DNA of 64,000 nucleotides from assembly GCF_004366795.1 (NCBI RefSeq), contig NZ_SORF01000005.1, positions 1 to 64,000 of the forward strand, read 5' to 3'. The DNA is from Alicyclobacillus sacchari. GTDB lineage: Bacteria; Bacillota; Bacilli; Alicyclobacillales; Alicyclobacillaceae. The position numbers and the translations under genes are program-made. Positions 16,601 through 26,718 of this stretch are shown here, piece after piece. Position 1 is the first letter of the stretch. Each line of letters starts with the position of its first letter. The notes under the pieces are model-generated. The model was given only the letters and a program-made list of their open reading frames with translations. It did not search any database and had not been told where the DNA came from.

Positions 16601-19032
16601 TGGTGTGCCTCGCCTCCGCCATAGCTGCCGCTCTCGCTCAGATCGGCTAGCCAAGCGTTGTGATCCAAGCCGTTTGCAGGAGCTTCAAGTGGGTTGTCGA
16701 CGAGCGCGATCGCCAAAACCTCATCCATGTGCGAAACGGGTCTGAACTCCACCTGTTCTCGCACCACCGACGGTACATCCTCCAGATCCTTGACGTTCCC
16801 CTTCGGAATGACGATGGTACGAATCCCTGCCCGATGCGCAGCAAGGCTCTTCTCTTTCAGACCGCCGATGGGAAGCACACGACCGCGCAGGGTGATTTCT
16901 CCCGTCATCGCGACGTCGCGTCGCACCTTGCAGTTCGTCAGCGCGGACGCGATCGCGGTCGCCATCGTGATGCCGGCAGAAGGCCCGTCTTTGGGAATGG
17001 CCCCTTCCGGAACGTGGATATGCAAATCCACCTTCTCATGGAAATCTACCGGAATATGCAGGGCCTTGGCGCGCGATCTCACGTAGGATAGCGCCGTCTG
17101 TGCGCTTTCCTTCATCACATCGCCCAAATGACCCGTCAGGACGACTTTCCCGGAACCGGGTATCACGGAGACCTCGACCGTCAGCATATCGCCGCCCAAT
17201 TCCGTCCAAGCCAGACCTGCGACGACGCCCACCTGGTCCGTTTCTTCAATCTCGCCATACTCATATCGATGCGGCCCTAAAAAGGACTGCAAAATCGCCG
17301 ACGTGACCACGACCCGCTTGCTCTCGCCCGCCGCAATCATGCGCGCGACCTTGCGACAAACGGTGGCAATCGTGCGATCGAGCTGACGAACGCCGGCTTC
17401 CCTCGTGTAGTGCCGGATAAGTTCCATGAGAACGTCGTCGCCCAGTCGCATCTTATCGCCTTTGAGCGCATGACGCTCACGTTGGCGTGGCAGTAGATGG
17501 TCCCGCGCAATGTGCAATTTCTCCAACTCCGTGTAACCGGACAGCTGTATGACTTCCATTCGATCACGCAATGGAGCCGGTATTTGGTACACGTTGTTTG
17601 CCGTCGTGACAAACAGAACGTTGGACAAGTCATACGGAATTTCAATGTAGTGGTCGGAAAACGTTCCATTCTGCTCCGGATCGAGTATTTCAAGCATGGC
17701 CGCAGCGGGATCGCCGCGAAAATCGCTCGCCATTTTGTCGATCTCGTCGAGCAAAAAGACAGGGTTAACCACTTCCGCCTGGCGCATGCCTTGGATGATA
17801 CGGCCTGGCATCGCGCCGATGTAGGTGCGCCGATGGCCCCGAATTTCTGCATCGTCGCGCACACCGCCAAGGGAGACGCGGACGAACGGCCGTTTGAGCG
17901 ATTTCGCAATCGAACGTGCCAGCGATGTCTTACCGACACCTGGCGGACCCGCCAGACAAATGATAGGACCCGATTGCTTTTCCGTCAGGGCCTGGACGGC
18001 AATAAACTCAAGAATACGCTCTTTGACCTTCTCGAGACCAAAGTGCTCTTCGTTGAGTATTCGCTCCGCCCGCGCGATGTCCGCTTGCGTTCTGGCCTTT
18101 TCTGTCCAGGGCAAAGCCAATACCCAGTCTATGTATGTCCGAGCCACGGTCCCTTCGGCCGACGCGGTCGGTATCCGTTCGAGCCGCGAGATCTCCTTAT
18201 CCACCTTGTCGTAGACGGCCGCGGGGAGCTTTTTCTTGGCAAGCTTCTCGCGCAGTTCTTCAATCTCGGCCGTCCGGCCTTCCTTATCCCCCAACTCGCG
18301 TTGGATAGCCTTCATCTGTTCGCGTAGGTAGTACTCCTTCTGCGTCTTTTCCATCTGTTTTCGCACGCGCTGATGGATCTTGCGCTCCAGCTCAAGAACT
18401 TCGCGCTCGTCGGACAAGATTTGCAACAATCGCTCCAACCGCTCGTGTATGGAAAATGACTCCAAAATGTCCTGCTTCTCCCGGACCTTAAGCGGCAGGT
18501 GCGACGCCACAGCATCGGCAAAGCGACCGGGATGATCAATATCGACCACCGACGCGTATGTCTCTTGGTCCAGTTTGCGCGACAACTTGACGTACTGTTC
18601 AAACTGCTGGGATACCGATCGCATCATCGCTTGTAATTCAGGTGTCACCTGAACCTCATCCAGTTCGTGATGAATATGGACACGAACAGAGAAGAATTCA
18701 TCCTCCGTAACAAACGCAAGGATTTCTGCACGCGACAGTCCTTCGACAAGAACGCGGATCGTGCCGTTGGGCAACTTTAGCATCTGCTTGACACGAGCGA
18801 GTGTACCGACTCTGTACAAGTCGCTGGTCCTCGGCTCGTCGATTTGACCATCCTCTTGCGAAGCGAGGACGATTACGTTGTCTTCCACCATCGCTTCTTC
18901 GAGTGCGCGCACCGAACGCGGACGCCCGACATCAAAGTGCAGCACCATCGAAGGATAAACGAGCAACCCGCGGAGCGGCAACAACGGGTATACATCTCTG
19001 GACTGCCCGATGTCGGTATGATCTGTTGCCAT
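16597..19032 (-). CDS. lon: ATP-dependent protease Lon (LonA)
   Basis: LonA degrades misfolded and regulatory proteins in the cytoplasm. The N-terminal substrate domain ([17 protein letters not shown]...) is followed by a coiled coil, the AAA+ module with Walker [14 protein letters not shown] and Walker [11 protein letters not shown], and the protease domain with catalytic Ser in [14 protein letters not shown] and its Lys partner about 43 residues on. The 811 residues are normal. ATG at 19032 has GGAGGTG 5 nt upstream; the reading frame is open to 19053 but less well supported. Confidence 0.97.
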   Translation of the reverse strand: MATDHTDIGQSRDVYPLLPLRGLLVYPSMVLHFDVGRPRSVRALEEAMVEDNVIVLASQEDGQIDEPRTSDLYRVGTLARVKQMLKLPNGTIRVLVEGLSRAEILAFVTEDEFFSVRVHIHHELDEVQVTPELQAMMRSVSQQFEQYVKLSRKLDQETYASVVDIDHPGRFADAVASHLPLKVREKQDILESFSIHERLERLLQILSDEREVLELERKIHQRVRKQMEKTQKEYYLREQMKAIQRELGDKEGRTAEIEELREKLAKKKLPAAVYDKVDKEISRLERIPTASAEGTVARTYIDWVLALPWTEKARTQADIARAERILNEEHFGLEKVKERILEFIAVQALTEKQSGPIICLAGPPGVGKTSLARSIAKSLKRPFVRVSLGGVRDDAEIRGHRRTYIGAMPGRIIQGMRQAEVVNPVFLLDEIDKMASDFRGDPAAAMLEILDPEQNGTFSDHYIEIPYDLSNVLFVTTANNVYQIPAPLRDRMEVIQLSGYTELEKLHIARDHLLPRQRERHALKGDKMRLGDDVLMELIRHYTREAGVRQLDRTIATVCRKVARMIAAGESKRVVVTSAILQSFLGPHRYEYGEIEETDQVGVVAGLAWTELGGDMLTVEVSVIPGSGKVVLTGHLGDVMKESAQTALSYVRSRAKALHIPVDFHEKVDLHIHVPEGAIPKDGPSAGITMATAIASALTNCKVRRDVAMTGEITLRGRVLPIGGLKEKSLAAHRAGIRTIVIPKGNVKDLEDVPSVVREQVEFRPVSHMDEVLAIALVDNPLEAPANGLDHNAWLADLSESGSYGGGEAHQ

Positions 19033-19076
19033 GCCCCCACCTCCGATTTTCACGCTCTCCCCGCTGGAATGGCCTT

Positions 19077-19105
19077 ATTGTACAGAAACGGATCGGGCAA
19101 GTCTA
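19077..19105 (-). promoter_or_regulatory. Candidate sigma-A promoter of lonA
   Basis: Minus strand: TAGACT (19105-19100), a 17-nt spacer and TACAAT (19082-19077), 44 bases before the lonA ATG. The -10 is good; the -35 matches 4 of 6. Confidence 0.5.
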
Positions 19106-19116
19106 ATTGGCAAGAG

Positions 19117-20805
19117 TCACTGTGCAGAAGGCAGCGGCTTGTTGATGGGGTTTGCCACAATATCGCCCAAAAACCGCTCCGTATCTTCTTCCAACGCACC
19201 AACCAAAGAGAGCTTTAGCACGTCTTCCAACCGCTCGACAGGAACCACTTGCACGTCCGCGATCTGGCGGAACGTCTCCTGCCAATTCGCCTTTGGAACC
19301 AGTACGACCTTCGCGCCCGCTTCGACCGCCGCCATGACTTTCGCAGGCACTCCGCCAACAGGGCGGACAGACCCCAGAATCGAGAGTTCCCCGGTCATAG
19401 CAATCGTATTCAGCACAGGCTGCTTGCGTACAGCCGAGTAAATCGCAACCGCCATCGCCACTCCGGCGCTGGGGCCGTCAACCGGCATTCCACCCGGAAA
19501 ATTGACGTGAATGTGATAGTCCTCCACGCGTATGCCATACAGCCGATGCAGCGTCGTCAGCACATTTTCCAGGGAGGACTTCGCCATGCTCTTTCGCTTC
19601 ATGCTCCGCTCGCGGCCGCCGATGGTCTCTTCTTCGACCAGCCCTGTGATGGTCAAACGACCGTCACCGTTGGCGGCCGGTGCTGCGGTGACTTCGATCT
19701 CCAACAAAATGCCCGACTGTGGACCGTACACCGCCAAACCATTGACCACACCAATTTGCGGTTTGTCGGCGATCTTCTTCTCAGGCCGCGGGCTCAGATG
19801 GCTGAACTGGACGACCCATTCAATGTCCTCAATCGAAATTTCGGCGCGACCTTCCATCATCGCCACACTCCCAGCCACTTGCACGAGGTTCACCGCGTCC
19901 CGCCCATTTGTCGCGTACTCTGTGATGGCCTCGGCGACGCCTTCGCCGAGCGGCATCCCAAGTTTGATGGCTGCTCCCGTGGCGACTTCGTGAATTTCTT
20001 CGCGCGACAGGCTGCGGAAGAACACCTCGACACAGCGAGATCGCAAAGCGGCTGGAAGCTCCTCCGGCGAGCGTGTCGTTGCCCCAATCAAGCGAAAATC
20101 GGCCGGCAACCCATTTTGGAAAATGTCGTGGACGTGAACCGGAATGTTGTTGTCCTCACTGCTATAGTACGCACTTTCCAAAAACACTTTCCGATCTTCC
20201 AACACCTTGAGCAGCTTGTTCATCTGAATCGGATGCAATTCCCCAATCTCGTCAATGAACAACACACCGCCATGCGCCTTCGTCACGGCGCCTTGTTTTG
20301 GCTGCGGAATGCCCGCAATACCCATGGCGCCCGCACCTTGGTAAATCGGATCGTGAACCGAACCTATCAGTGGGTCCGCAATTCCGCGCTCGTCAAAGCG
20401 CGCCGTTGTGGCATCCAATTCAATGAATTTGGCATCGGACTGAAACGGTGAACTTGGCATCCGTTTGGCTTCTTCCAGAATCACGCGCGCTGCAGCCGTT
20501 TTGCCAACCCCCGGCGGTCCGTAGATAATCACATGCTGAGGATTCGGCCCGCAGAGTGCTGCCCGCAATGCGCGTATACCATCCTTTTGTCCAATGATGT
20601 CGTCGATCGCGGCCGGTCTCGTCCGCTCGGCGAGCGGTTCAGAGAGCGAGATCGAACGCAAACGGCGAAGCTTCTCCAGTTCCTTTCGAGATTCCCGTTC
20701 AATTGCATGCTTATTGTGATTCTGCGTTTTCAATAGGTTCCAAAAGTAAATGCCGATCACGAGCGCAAAAAACACTTGAATGGCGGCAAGTATACTCGCT
20801 GTCAT
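19117..20805 (-). CDS. lonB: Forespore Lon-like protease LonB
   Basis: LonB is a shorter Lon homologue that works in the B. subtilis forespore. Residues 5-23 form an N-terminal membrane helix (LAAIQVFFALVIGIYFW), and the large LonA N-domain is absent. Walker A is [15 protein letters not shown], Walker B GVLFIDEIGEL, and the protease motif PVDGPSAGVAMAVA. At 562 residues it is normal for LonB. The upstream sequence matches sigma-F closely, in keeping with known forespore expression. ATG at 20805 follows GGGAGGG. Confidence 0.95.
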   Translation of the reverse strand: MTASILAAIQVFFALVIGIYFWNLLKTQNHNKHAIERESRKELEKLRRLRSISLSEPLAERTRPAAIDDIIGQKDGIRALRAALCGPNPQHVIIYGPPGVGKTAAARVILEEAKRMPSSPFQSDAKFIELDATTARFDERGIADPLIGSVHDPIYQGAGAMGIAGIPQPKQGAVTKAHGGVLFIDEIGELHPIQMNKLLKVLEDRKVFLESAYYSSEDNNIPVHVHDIFQNGLPADFRLIGATTRSPEELPAALRSRCVEVFFRSLSREEIHEVATGAAIKLGMPLGEGVAEAITEYATNGRDAVNLVQVAGSVAMMEGRAEISIEDIEWVVQFSHLSPRPEKKIADKPQIGVVNGLAVYGPQSGILLEIEVTAAPAANGDGRLTITGLVEEETIGGRERSMKRKSMAKSSLENVLTTLHRLYGIRVEDYHIHVNFPGGMPVDGPSAGVAMAVAIYSAVRKQPVLNTIAMTGELSILGSVRPVGGVPAKVMAAVEAGAKVVLVPKANWQETFRQIADVQVVPVERLEDVLKLSLVGALEEDTERFLGDIVANPINKPLPSAQ

Positions 20806-20837
20806 GACAATACCCTCCCATGCCTTGCTGCTCTTTG

Positions 20838-20867
20838 CAGTATTGCCCGGGAGAATTTGTGGTAAAC
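20838..20867 (-). promoter_or_regulatory. Sigma-F-type promoter of lonB
   Basis: Minus strand: -35 GTTTA (20867-20863), a 15-nt spacer and -10 GGCAATACTG (20847-20838). Every position fits the sigma-F consensus GYWTA / GGNRANANTR. It directly abuts the T-tract of the clpX terminator. Confidence 0.75.
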
Positions 20868-20908
20868 GAAAAAACCGGAACCGCCGTCAAAACGGCTGGC
20901 TCCGGTTT
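20868..20908 (-). terminator. Terminator after clpX
   Basis: A long stem (about 20873-20887 with 20892-20907, minor bulges) is followed by T6 on the minus strand, just past the clpX stop. It separates housekeeping clpX from the sporulation-controlled lonB. Confidence 0.88.
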
Positions 20909-20925
20909 GAAGATGTTGGCTGACG

Positions 20926-22200
20926 TTACGCAGTTTCCTCGGACTTGCGTTTGAACGGGATCGAACTTCCGTCCTTCTTGAGAACGATAGGCGCATCCTC
21001 ACGCAAGGCGGCAGCCTTCGTGATGATGCACTTTTGAATATCGTCACGCGAAGGAAGCTCATACATCACATCGAGCATAATGGCTTCGATGATGGCACGA
21101 AGGCCTCGCGCACCCGTACCGCGACGAATTGCCTCTTTCGCGATGGTCTCAAGCGCGTCCTCATGGAACTCCAAGACCACGTTGTCCATATCAAGCAATT
21201 TTTGGAACTGCTTGACCAATGCGTTCTTGGGCTCGGTGAGAATTCGTTTGAGCGCCTCTTCGTCGAGCGCGTCGAGCGTCGTCACGACCGGCAGACGACC
21301 GATGAATTCAGGAATCAGCCCAAACTTGAGAAGGTCCTCAGGCAGAACGTGATGCATAATGGCCGTGTCTTTCGTCTCTTGCGCCAAATTGACACTGCCA
21401 AAACCGATCACCTTGCTACCCAAACGACGTTTGATAATGGGCTCGATACCATCGAACGCGCCACCGCAAATGAACAGAATGTTCGTCGTATCGATCTGAA
21501 TGAATTCCTGATGAGGGTGCTTACGCCCACCCTGCGGCGGAACGCTGGCCACAGTGCCCTCAAGGATTTTCAATAGCGCCTGCTGTACACCTTCGCCCGA
21601 TACGTCGCGCGTGATCGACGGATTTTCCGATTTGCGCGCAATCTTATCGATCTCGTCGATATAAATAATGCCGCGCTCCGCCTTCTCGATGTCGTAATCA
21701 GCCGCTTGAATCAGCTTCAACAGAATATTTTCGACGTCCTCACCGACATAGCCGGCTTCCGTCAGCGACGTCGCATCCGCAATGGCAAACGGCACGTTGA
21801 GAATGCGAGCCAGTGTCTGTGCCAAAAGGGTCTTACCACTGCCCGTAGGCCCAATCAACAGGATGTTGCTCTTTGCCAACTCGACATCATCATTCTTTTG
21901 CGATCCGGCATTAATGCGCTTGTAGTGGTTATATACCGCAACGGACAGCGAACGTTTCGCCTGCTCCTGCCCAATGACATACTGATCCAAAATCGTTTTG
22001 ATTTCAGTGGGCTTCGGAACGTCCTTCAACTCAAAATCGTCTTCTTCACCCAGCTGCTCTTCGACGATTTCGTTGCACAATTCGATACATTCGTCGCAGA
22101 TATAGACACCGGGTCCAGCGACCAACTTACGTACTTGCTCCTGCGTCTTGCCACAGAAGGAACACTTCAGTTGGCCCTTTTCCTCGTTAAACTTGAACAT
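20926..22200 (-). CDS. clpX: ClpX unfoldase subunit of ClpXP
   Basis: ClpX recognises, unfolds and feeds substrates to ClpP. The N-terminal C4 zinc domain (LKCSFCGK...[10 protein letters not shown]), Walker [16 protein letters not shown], Walker [11 protein letters not shown], the [16 protein letters not shown] sensor/pore-2 region and the IGF loop that docks on ClpP (KVIGFGS) are visible. 424 residues from ATG at 22200, with GGGAGG upstream. clpP lies immediately upstream, so both subunits of the protease are encoded together, unlike B. subtilis. Confidence 0.97.
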   Translation of the reverse strand: MFKFNEEKGQLKCSFCGKTQEQVRKLVAGPGVYICDECIELCNEIVEEQLGEEDDFELKDVPKPTEIKTILDQYVIGQEQAKRSLSVAVYNHYKRINAGSQKNDDVELAKSNILLIGPTGSGKTLLAQTLARILNVPFAIADATSLTEAGYVGEDVENILLKLIQAADYDIEKAERGIIYIDEIDKIARKSENPSITRDVSGEGVQQALLKILEGTVASVPPQGGRKHPHQEFIQIDTTNILFICGGAFDGIEPIIKRRLGSKVIGFGSVNLAQETKDTAIMHHVLPEDLLKFGLIPEFIGRLPVVTTLDALDEEALKRILTEPKNALVKQFQKLLDMDNVVLEFHEDALETIAKEAIRRGTGARGLRAIIEAIMLDVMYELPSRDDIQKCIITKAAALREDAPIVLKKDGSSIPFKRKSEETA

Positions 22201-22275
22201 TCCTCGTTCCCTCCCCAACTCGAGGTTACCACACCCACCGTCCGAGGCAAAGCACCATCCGACGTACGCAGTCGC

Positions 22276-22857
22276 TTACGAGGCACCAAGCACGTCGTCA
22301 ATCAGCCCGTACGCCTTTGCTTCAGCTGCCGACATGAAGTTGTCGCGATCCGTATCCCGCTCAATGACCTCAAGTGGCTGACCCGTCCGTTCGGCCAGAA
22401 GCCGATTCAGTTTGTCTTTCGTCTTGAGCATCCATTCAGCATGAATTTTAATATCGGACGCTTGACCCTGGACTCCTCCGAGTGGCTGGTGAATCATGAT
22501 TTCAGCATTCGGCAATGCATAGCGTTTTCCCTTCTCGCCTGCAGCCAACAGGAAAGCGCCCATACTCGCCGCCATGCCAACGCACATCGTCGAAACTGCC
22601 GGACGAATATGCTGTATTGTATCATATATGGCCAGTCCCGCGGTGACAGAACCGCCGGGGCTGTTGATGTATAGTTGGATATCCTTTTCCGGATCATCAG
22701 CAGCCAAAAACAGCAGTTGGGCAACAATCGCGTTCGCAACGTTGTCGTCGATTGCCGTTCCAAGGAGCACGATGCGATCTTTCAACAGCCGCGAATAAAT
22801 ATCGTACGACCGCTCCCCACGGCTGGTTTGTTCAATGACGTACGGAATCAGACTCAT
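22276..22857 (-). CDS. clpP: ClpP serine peptidase
   Basis: ClpP forms the 14-subunit proteolytic chamber. Catalytic Ser lies in [14 protein letters not shown] (about residue 98), His in [11 protein letters not shown] (about 123) and Asp in [11 protein letters not shown] (about 172). The 193-residue length and the N-terminal [20 protein letters not shown] are standard. ATG at 22857 has AAAGGAGG. It is placed between tig and clpX, an arrangement common in proteobacteria but not in B. subtilis. Confidence 0.97.
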   Translation of the reverse strand: MSLIPYVIEQTSRGERSYDIYSRLLKDRIVLLGTAIDDNVANAIVAQLLFLAADDPEKDIQLYINSPGGSVTAGLAIYDTIQHIRPAVSTMCVGMAASMGAFLLAAGEKGKRYALPNAEIMIHQPLGGVQGQASDIKIHAEWMLKTKDKLNRLLAERTGQPLEVIERDTDRDNFMSAAEAKAYGLIDDVLGAS

Positions 22858-22894
22858 ACCCCGGCCTCCTTTTGCAATTCACGCCATGTGCGGG

Positions 22895-22923
22895 ACAAGA
22901 CAAGGCATCACACCTTGTCTTGT
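22895..22923. repeat. Perfect 11-bp inverted repeat between tig and clpP
   Basis: ACAAGACAAGG (22895-22905) pairs with CCTTGTCTTGT (22913-22923) over a 7-nt loop. No U-tract follows on the minus strand. It could limit read-through from tig or protect the clpP mRNA; a CtsR or CIRCE site is not evident. Confidence 0.7.
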
Positions 22924-22962
22924 TGTCGGATCATCTTTCAGTTTTCTTCAGGCCGCCGCAAA

Positions 22963-24255
22963 TCACACGACCTTACAATGATCAACCAACAGTTGAATGG
23001 TCTTGCGGGTCTTCAACTCACCTTGGAACGACGACAACCCTGGGTCTCGCATTTGCATCAACTGACGCACGCGGTCAAGTTCAAGCTGCGTATTGTCCGC
23101 AATCTTTTGCAACTCTGCCTCGATATCCTCGGGTGTAACCGTAACGTTCTCCGCATTTGCGATGGCCTCAAGCACCAAACCAATACGAACTGATTGATCT
23201 GCGGCCTCACGATACTGGTCCTTCAACTCATCCAAGGTCAACCCTGTAAATTCGAGATATGCGTCAAACGGGATCTGTTGCATTTGCAACTGCTGGGCAA
23301 AGTGACCGAGTTGATGTTCAATCTCGTGCTCTACCATGACGGTCGGAAGATCAATCGTCGCGTTGGCCGTAGCCTTCTTCACGACCTCATCCTCAATATA
23401 TCGCTCATGCTGAACTTTTGCGCGTTCTTCGAGCGATTTGCGCAAGTCGGCCTTAAACTCGTCCACCGTCTGAAACTCGCTGATTTCCTGCACAAACTCA
23501 TCGTTGAGTTCACGCAATACCCGACGCTTGATATCATGCAGCGCCACATGGAACTTTGCGAGTTTCCCTCGCAGCGATTTGACGTGATAATCCTCAGGGA
23601 AGGTGACCTCGATGTCGCGTTCCTCGCCCGGCTTCATGCCGATAAGTTGCTCTTCAAAGCCTTTAATCAAGGCGTTGCTGCCAATTTCCAACTGGAAATT
23701 CTCCGCCTCGCCACCTTCAAACTCTTCTCCATCGATGGTGCCCTTGAAGTCAATACTCACCGTATCGCCGTTCTCCACTGCGCCATCCTCGATCACTTCG
23801 ATTTGGGCGTGGCTGCGTAGAATGTTCTGCAACTCTTCCTCAACAGTCTCATCCGTCACGTCGAACGACTTGTCCTCAACTTCAAGCCCTTTATACTCTC
23901 CCAATTGGACTTCCGGCTTGACCGTGACCGTAGCTTTAAAAATGAACGGCTTGCCTGTCTCCACCTGCACCACATCGACAGCAGGCTGATCCACTGGCTC
24001 GATCCCCGTCTCAACCACGGCCTCCTGATACGCTTGCGGCAACAGGATATCGACCGCATCTTGATACAGAGATTCTACGCCAAAACGAGCTTCAAACAGC
24101 TTGCGCGGCACCTTTCCCTTGCGGAAGCCAGGCACATTCACGCGCTTCACCACGCGTTTAAACGCTTCATCCAGCGCCTTCGCAAACCGCTCGCTGGCGA
24201 CTTCGACCTCCAGCACACCCACATTCGCCTCGGTCTTTTCCCACTTAGCCGTCAT
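22963..24255 (-). CDS. tig: Trigger factor, ribosome-associated chaperone
   Basis: Trigger factor binds at the ribosome exit tunnel and shields nascent chains. The N-terminal ribosome-binding signature lies in VNVPGFRKGKVPRKLFEARFG-type sequence (about residues 38-55), an FKBP-like PPIase domain follows (ENGDTVSIDFKGTIDGEEFEGG, about 150-235), and the C-terminal helical arm domain ends the 430-residue protein. ATG at 24255 follows TAGGAGG. It heads tig-clpP-clpX, which groups a chaperone with its protease. Confidence 0.96.
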   Translation of the reverse strand: MTAKWEKTEANVGVLEVEVASERFAKALDEAFKRVVKRVNVPGFRKGKVPRKLFEARFGVESLYQDAVDILLPQAYQEAVVETGIEPVDQPAVDVVQVETGKPFIFKATVTVKPEVQLGEYKGLEVEDKSFDVTDETVEEELQNILRSHAQIEVIEDGAVENGDTVSIDFKGTIDGEEFEGGEAENFQLEIGSNALIKGFEEQLIGMKPGEERDIEVTFPEDYHVKSLRGKLAKFHVALHDIKRRVLRELNDEFVQEISEFQTVDEFKADLRKSLEERAKVQHERYIEDEVVKKATANATIDLPTVMVEHEIEHQLGHFAQQLQMQQIPFDAYLEFTGLTLDELKDQYREAADQSVRIGLVLEAIANAENVTVTPEDIEAELQKIADNTQLELDRVRQLMQMRDPGLSSFQGELKTRKTIQLLVDHCKVV

Positions 24256-24392
24256 CCATCATTTCCTCCTAACAGTCCTTGCAACCGTCGGACCGGCAGC
24301 TTTCAATGTCAATTCACAAGATCCAGGCGGAATCGTCCACCTTGCCAAATCACGGTTATCCAGACAACGCACAAATATCGTATTTGCGAATC

Positions 24393-24414
24393 GAGCACCC
24401 CTATCGGGATGCTC
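24393..24414 (-). terminator. Hairpin after the tRNA-Arg gene
   Basis: GAGCATCCC and GGGGTGCTC (minus strand) form a stem of about 9 bp with a 4-nt loop 15 bases past tRNA-Arg. The following sequence is not U-rich, so termination strength is unclear. Confidence 0.45.
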
Positions 24415-24429
24415 AAGCATTGGCCACCG

Positions 24430-24506
24430 TGGCGTCCCAGGAGGGATTCGAACCCCCGACCCACAGCTTAGAAGGCTGTTGCTCTATCCAGCTGAGCTAC
24501 TGAGAC
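24430..24506 (-). tRNA. tRNA-Arg (anticodon TCT)
   Basis: Full cloverleaf on the minus strand: acceptor GTCTCAG/CTGGGAC, D-arm with AGCTCAGCTGGATAGAGC, anticodon loop CTTCTAA (anticodon TCT, decodes AGA), T-loop GGTTCGAATCC. The 3' CCA is encoded (24432-24430). Confidence 0.96.
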
Positions 24507-24507
24507 A

Positions 24508-24581
24508 TGGAGCGGGTGATGGGAATCGAACCCACGCTACCAGCTTGGAAGGCTGGAGTTCTACCATTGAACTACACCCGC
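24508..24581 (-). tRNA. tRNA-Gly (anticodon TCC)
   Basis: Full cloverleaf on the minus strand: acceptor GCGGGTG/CACCCGC (wobble permitted), anticodon loop CTTCCAA (TCC, decodes GGA), T-loop GGTTCGATTCC, encoded CCA. One base separates it from tRNA-Arg, so the two are co-transcribed, probably with rdgB upstream. Confidence 0.96.
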
Positions 24582-24595
24582 ACGCGTGACTCCAC

Positions 24596-25198
24596 CTATG
24601 ATAGTTTAGTCGATCCCGCTATCGATATCAAGATAGGCCGCGCGAGTTCCACCGCTTTCGCGCGATGGGAGTAGGCAGCTTTTTCTTCCATGGACATTTC
24701 TGCGAAGCGACGCACTTCGCCAACGGGTGCAAACAGCGGATCGTAGCCAAAACCACGAGCGCCGCGTGCAAAGTCGTACACCGTGCCAGTCACTCGCCCC
24801 TCGACAGCGCCAATGATACCGTCGACGTTCGCGATCGCAACCGCACATGTGAAGTACGCCTCTGCGCACGACAGGCCATTTTCATGGAGGCGCGCAATCA
24901 ACTTTTCGTTGTTCGCCTCATCGTCGCCGTGCTTCCCGCTGTACCGTGCCGAGTAGATGCCCGGCTCACCATGGAGTTTTGGAACCACCAAGCCGGAATC
25001 GTCCGCGAGCACTACCGCATCCAGTTCCCGCGCGTAAAACAAAGCCTTTTCCCGTGCAATGTCGAGAAACGTCGTCGACGTCTCAGGCGCTTCTGGCAAT
25101 TGAACCGGCAAAGGTAGCAGGTCAACCGGGACACCCGCCAGCAGCAGGCGAAATTCCTCGACCTTATGCGCATTCTTTGTTGCGATGAACAACTTCAT
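24596..25198 (-). CDS. rdgB: Non-canonical purine NTP pyrophosphatase (dITP/XTP)
   Basis: This HAM1/RdgB-family enzyme hydrolyses XTP, ITP and dITP to monophosphates and so keeps deaminated bases out of nucleic acids. Key blocks are IATKNAHKVEEF at the N-terminus, VLADDSGLVVPKLHGEPGIYSARY with the catalytic aspartates, and GFGYDPLFAP. 200 residues from ATG at 25198. It is ysnA in B. subtilis and lies near racE there too. Confidence 0.95.
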   Translation of the reverse strand: MKLFIATKNAHKVEEFRLLLAGVPVDLLPLPVQLPEAPETSTTFLDIAREKALFYARELDAVVLADDSGLVVPKLHGEPGIYSARYSGKHGDDEANNEKLIARLHENGLSCAEAYFTCAVAIANVDGIIGAVEGRVTGTVYDFARGARGFGYDPLFAPVGEVRRFAEMSMEEKAAYSHRAKAVELARPILISIAGSTKLS

Positions 25199-25214
25199 GA
25201 TAACCAAGCCTTCC

Positions 25215-26060
25215 TCATGGATTCGCCATATGCTGGATCGAGAGGACGATCGGCGCGTCGACGTGCTCCACCACCGTGGCTGCGACAGGTTCGGCAAACC
25301 AGTTGGCCAATGCCAGTTTCAAACTGGCTGGATCGCCCGACGTGAGGTATCGATATTCGGGCCTACCGGCGTCGACATGGAGAAGATGCAGTTGCGCAAG
25401 CAACCGAGCCACGTGGTCGGCCGTCGCATCCGCCGACGAGATAACCTGCACCGCGGCTCCCATCACGCGCCGAATGGCCGGCGCAAGGAGAGGGTAATGT
25501 GTACAACCGAGCACCAGACTGTCAATGCCACTGCCCGCCAAGGGTTTGAGCGACTGCTTGACGACGGCTTCTACGTGATCTCCCTCCAACTGCCCCCGTT
25601 CCACGAGCGGCACAAACAGCGGACAGGCCAACTCATGCACGGCGATGTCGGGTGCAATCGCACAGATGGCCTCTTGATAGGCATGGCTGGCAACGGTCAC
25701 AGAAGTGCCAATCACGCCGATACGGCGATTGCGCGTCGTCTCAACTGCCGCAGCAGCTCCTGGTGCGATCACGCCGACGACAGGAATCGGTAGGCGTTCC
25801 TGCAGATGGCGCAGGGCGACTGCTGTGGCCGTATTGCACGCGACGACCAACAGCTTGACTCCGATCGCGAACAGGTAATCTGCAATCTCTTCCGAAAAAC
25901 GAACGACTTCCTTGGGCGGACGGTCTCCATACGGACAGCGAGCGCGATCTCCAAAATAAATGACCGATTCATGCGGTAAGCGCTGCTGTATTGCTCGCAT
26001 CACCGTTAAACCGCCAATCCCCGAATCGAACACACCTATGGGCAGCCGCGATGTTTCCAA
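25215..26060 (-). CDS. murI: Glutamate racemase
   Basis: MurI (RacE) makes D-glutamate for peptidoglycan without a cofactor, using two cysteines: ACNTATA (about residue 72) and GCTHYPLL (about 184). The N-terminal GVFDSGIGGLTV and substrate residues YFGDRARCPYG are also visible. I chose TTG at 26060, 10 nt past GAGGAG; GTG at 26078 is possible but leaves no ribosome site. Length (about 281) is slightly long at the C-terminus. Confidence 0.94.
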   Translation of the reverse strand: METSRLPIGVFDSGIGGLTVMRAIQQRLPHESVIYFGDRARCPYGDRPPKEVVRFSEEIADYLFAIGVKLLVVACNTATAVALRHLQERLPIPVVGVIAPGAAAAVETTRNRRIGVIGTSVTVASHAYQEAICAIAPDIAVHELACPLFVPLVERGQLEGDHVEAVVKQSLKPLAGSGIDSLVLGCTHYPLLAPAIRRVMGAAVQVISSADATADHVARLLAQLHLLHVDAGRPEYRYLTSGDPASLKLALANWFAEPVAATVVEHVDAPIVLSIQHMANP

Positions 26061-26140
26061 AGTATGTGCACTCCTCACGCTGATCTCCGGTGTCGATATG
26101 CGCCAAGCGATACGGCCGATGATGAACCGTAGGCTGGGGC

Positions 26141-26575
26141 CTACTGATTAGCCATATTCGTTAGAAGCAATTCGAGTGCGTCTAAAATGGTCTTACGTGT
26201 CGAAACATCGACATGGATCAAAATGGTATGTAAATAGGCGCGACGGGCGCGTAACACGTCCTCAATAATCTGTGCACCCGGCGGCTTCAGTTGAACCCGT
26301 ACAACACGTCGATCCACCAAGTCCCGCTGCCGGCACACGTAGCCCGCTCTTTCCAACCTATCGACCAAGTCGGTCGTCGTGCTATATGCCAGATACAACT
26401 TGGACGACAACTCGCCAATGGTCAGTTCACCCTCGTTGTTGAGCGCAATGAGGGCGTCAAACTGCGGCGATGTGATATCGTGTTCCCTTAACAGAACACG
26501 TCCCTTGCGACGGACAGCGGCTGCCACTAAGCGAAGCGACTTTTCAATTTCTTCAACATACTCGTTAAACTCCAC
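26141..26575 (-). CDS. ysmB: MarR-family regulator (YsmB-like)
   Basis: A 144-residue winged-helix protein of the MarR family: helix-turn-helix in LTIGELSSKLYLAYSTTTDLVDRLERAGYV (wing RDLVDRRVVRVQL). The same position next to racE and gerE as B. subtilis ysmB supports orthology. The ligand and targets are unknown. GTG at 26575 is the start I prefer (AGGCTTG upstream is weak); frame is open to 26632. Confidence 0.85.
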   Translation of the reverse strand: MEFNEYVEEIEKSLRLVAAAVRRKGRVLLREHDITSPQFDALIALNNEGELTIGELSSKLYLAYSTTTDLVDRLERAGYVCRQRDLVDRRVVRVQLKPPGAQIIEDVLRARRAYLHTILIHVDVSTRKTILDALELLLTNMANQ

Positions 26576-26687
26576 CAAGCCTTGTCCACATCCCGTCCAT
26601 GCTTGCGTCCTGTAAATAGTACCACTTGCCAATTTCGACGGTCAACGGACAAATCTCGACATGTGTGAGGCTGGCAAATAAGACGCT

Positions 26688-26715
26688 GAACACCCCTACA
26701 CACGTAGGGGTGTTC
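26688..26715. repeat. Perfect 12-bp hairpin after gerE
   Basis: GAACACCCCTAC (26688-26699) and GTAGGGGTGTTC (26704-26715) pair over a 4-nt loop, 3 bases after the gerE stop. No T-run follows on the minus strand; it probably still ends or stabilises the gerE mRNA. Confidence 0.65.
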
Positions 26716-26718
26716 GGA

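Noticed and set aside
19249-20451. 400-codon plus-strand frame opposite lonB
   Set aside because: lonB is certain on the other strand, and the mirrored product is His/Arg-rich without structure.
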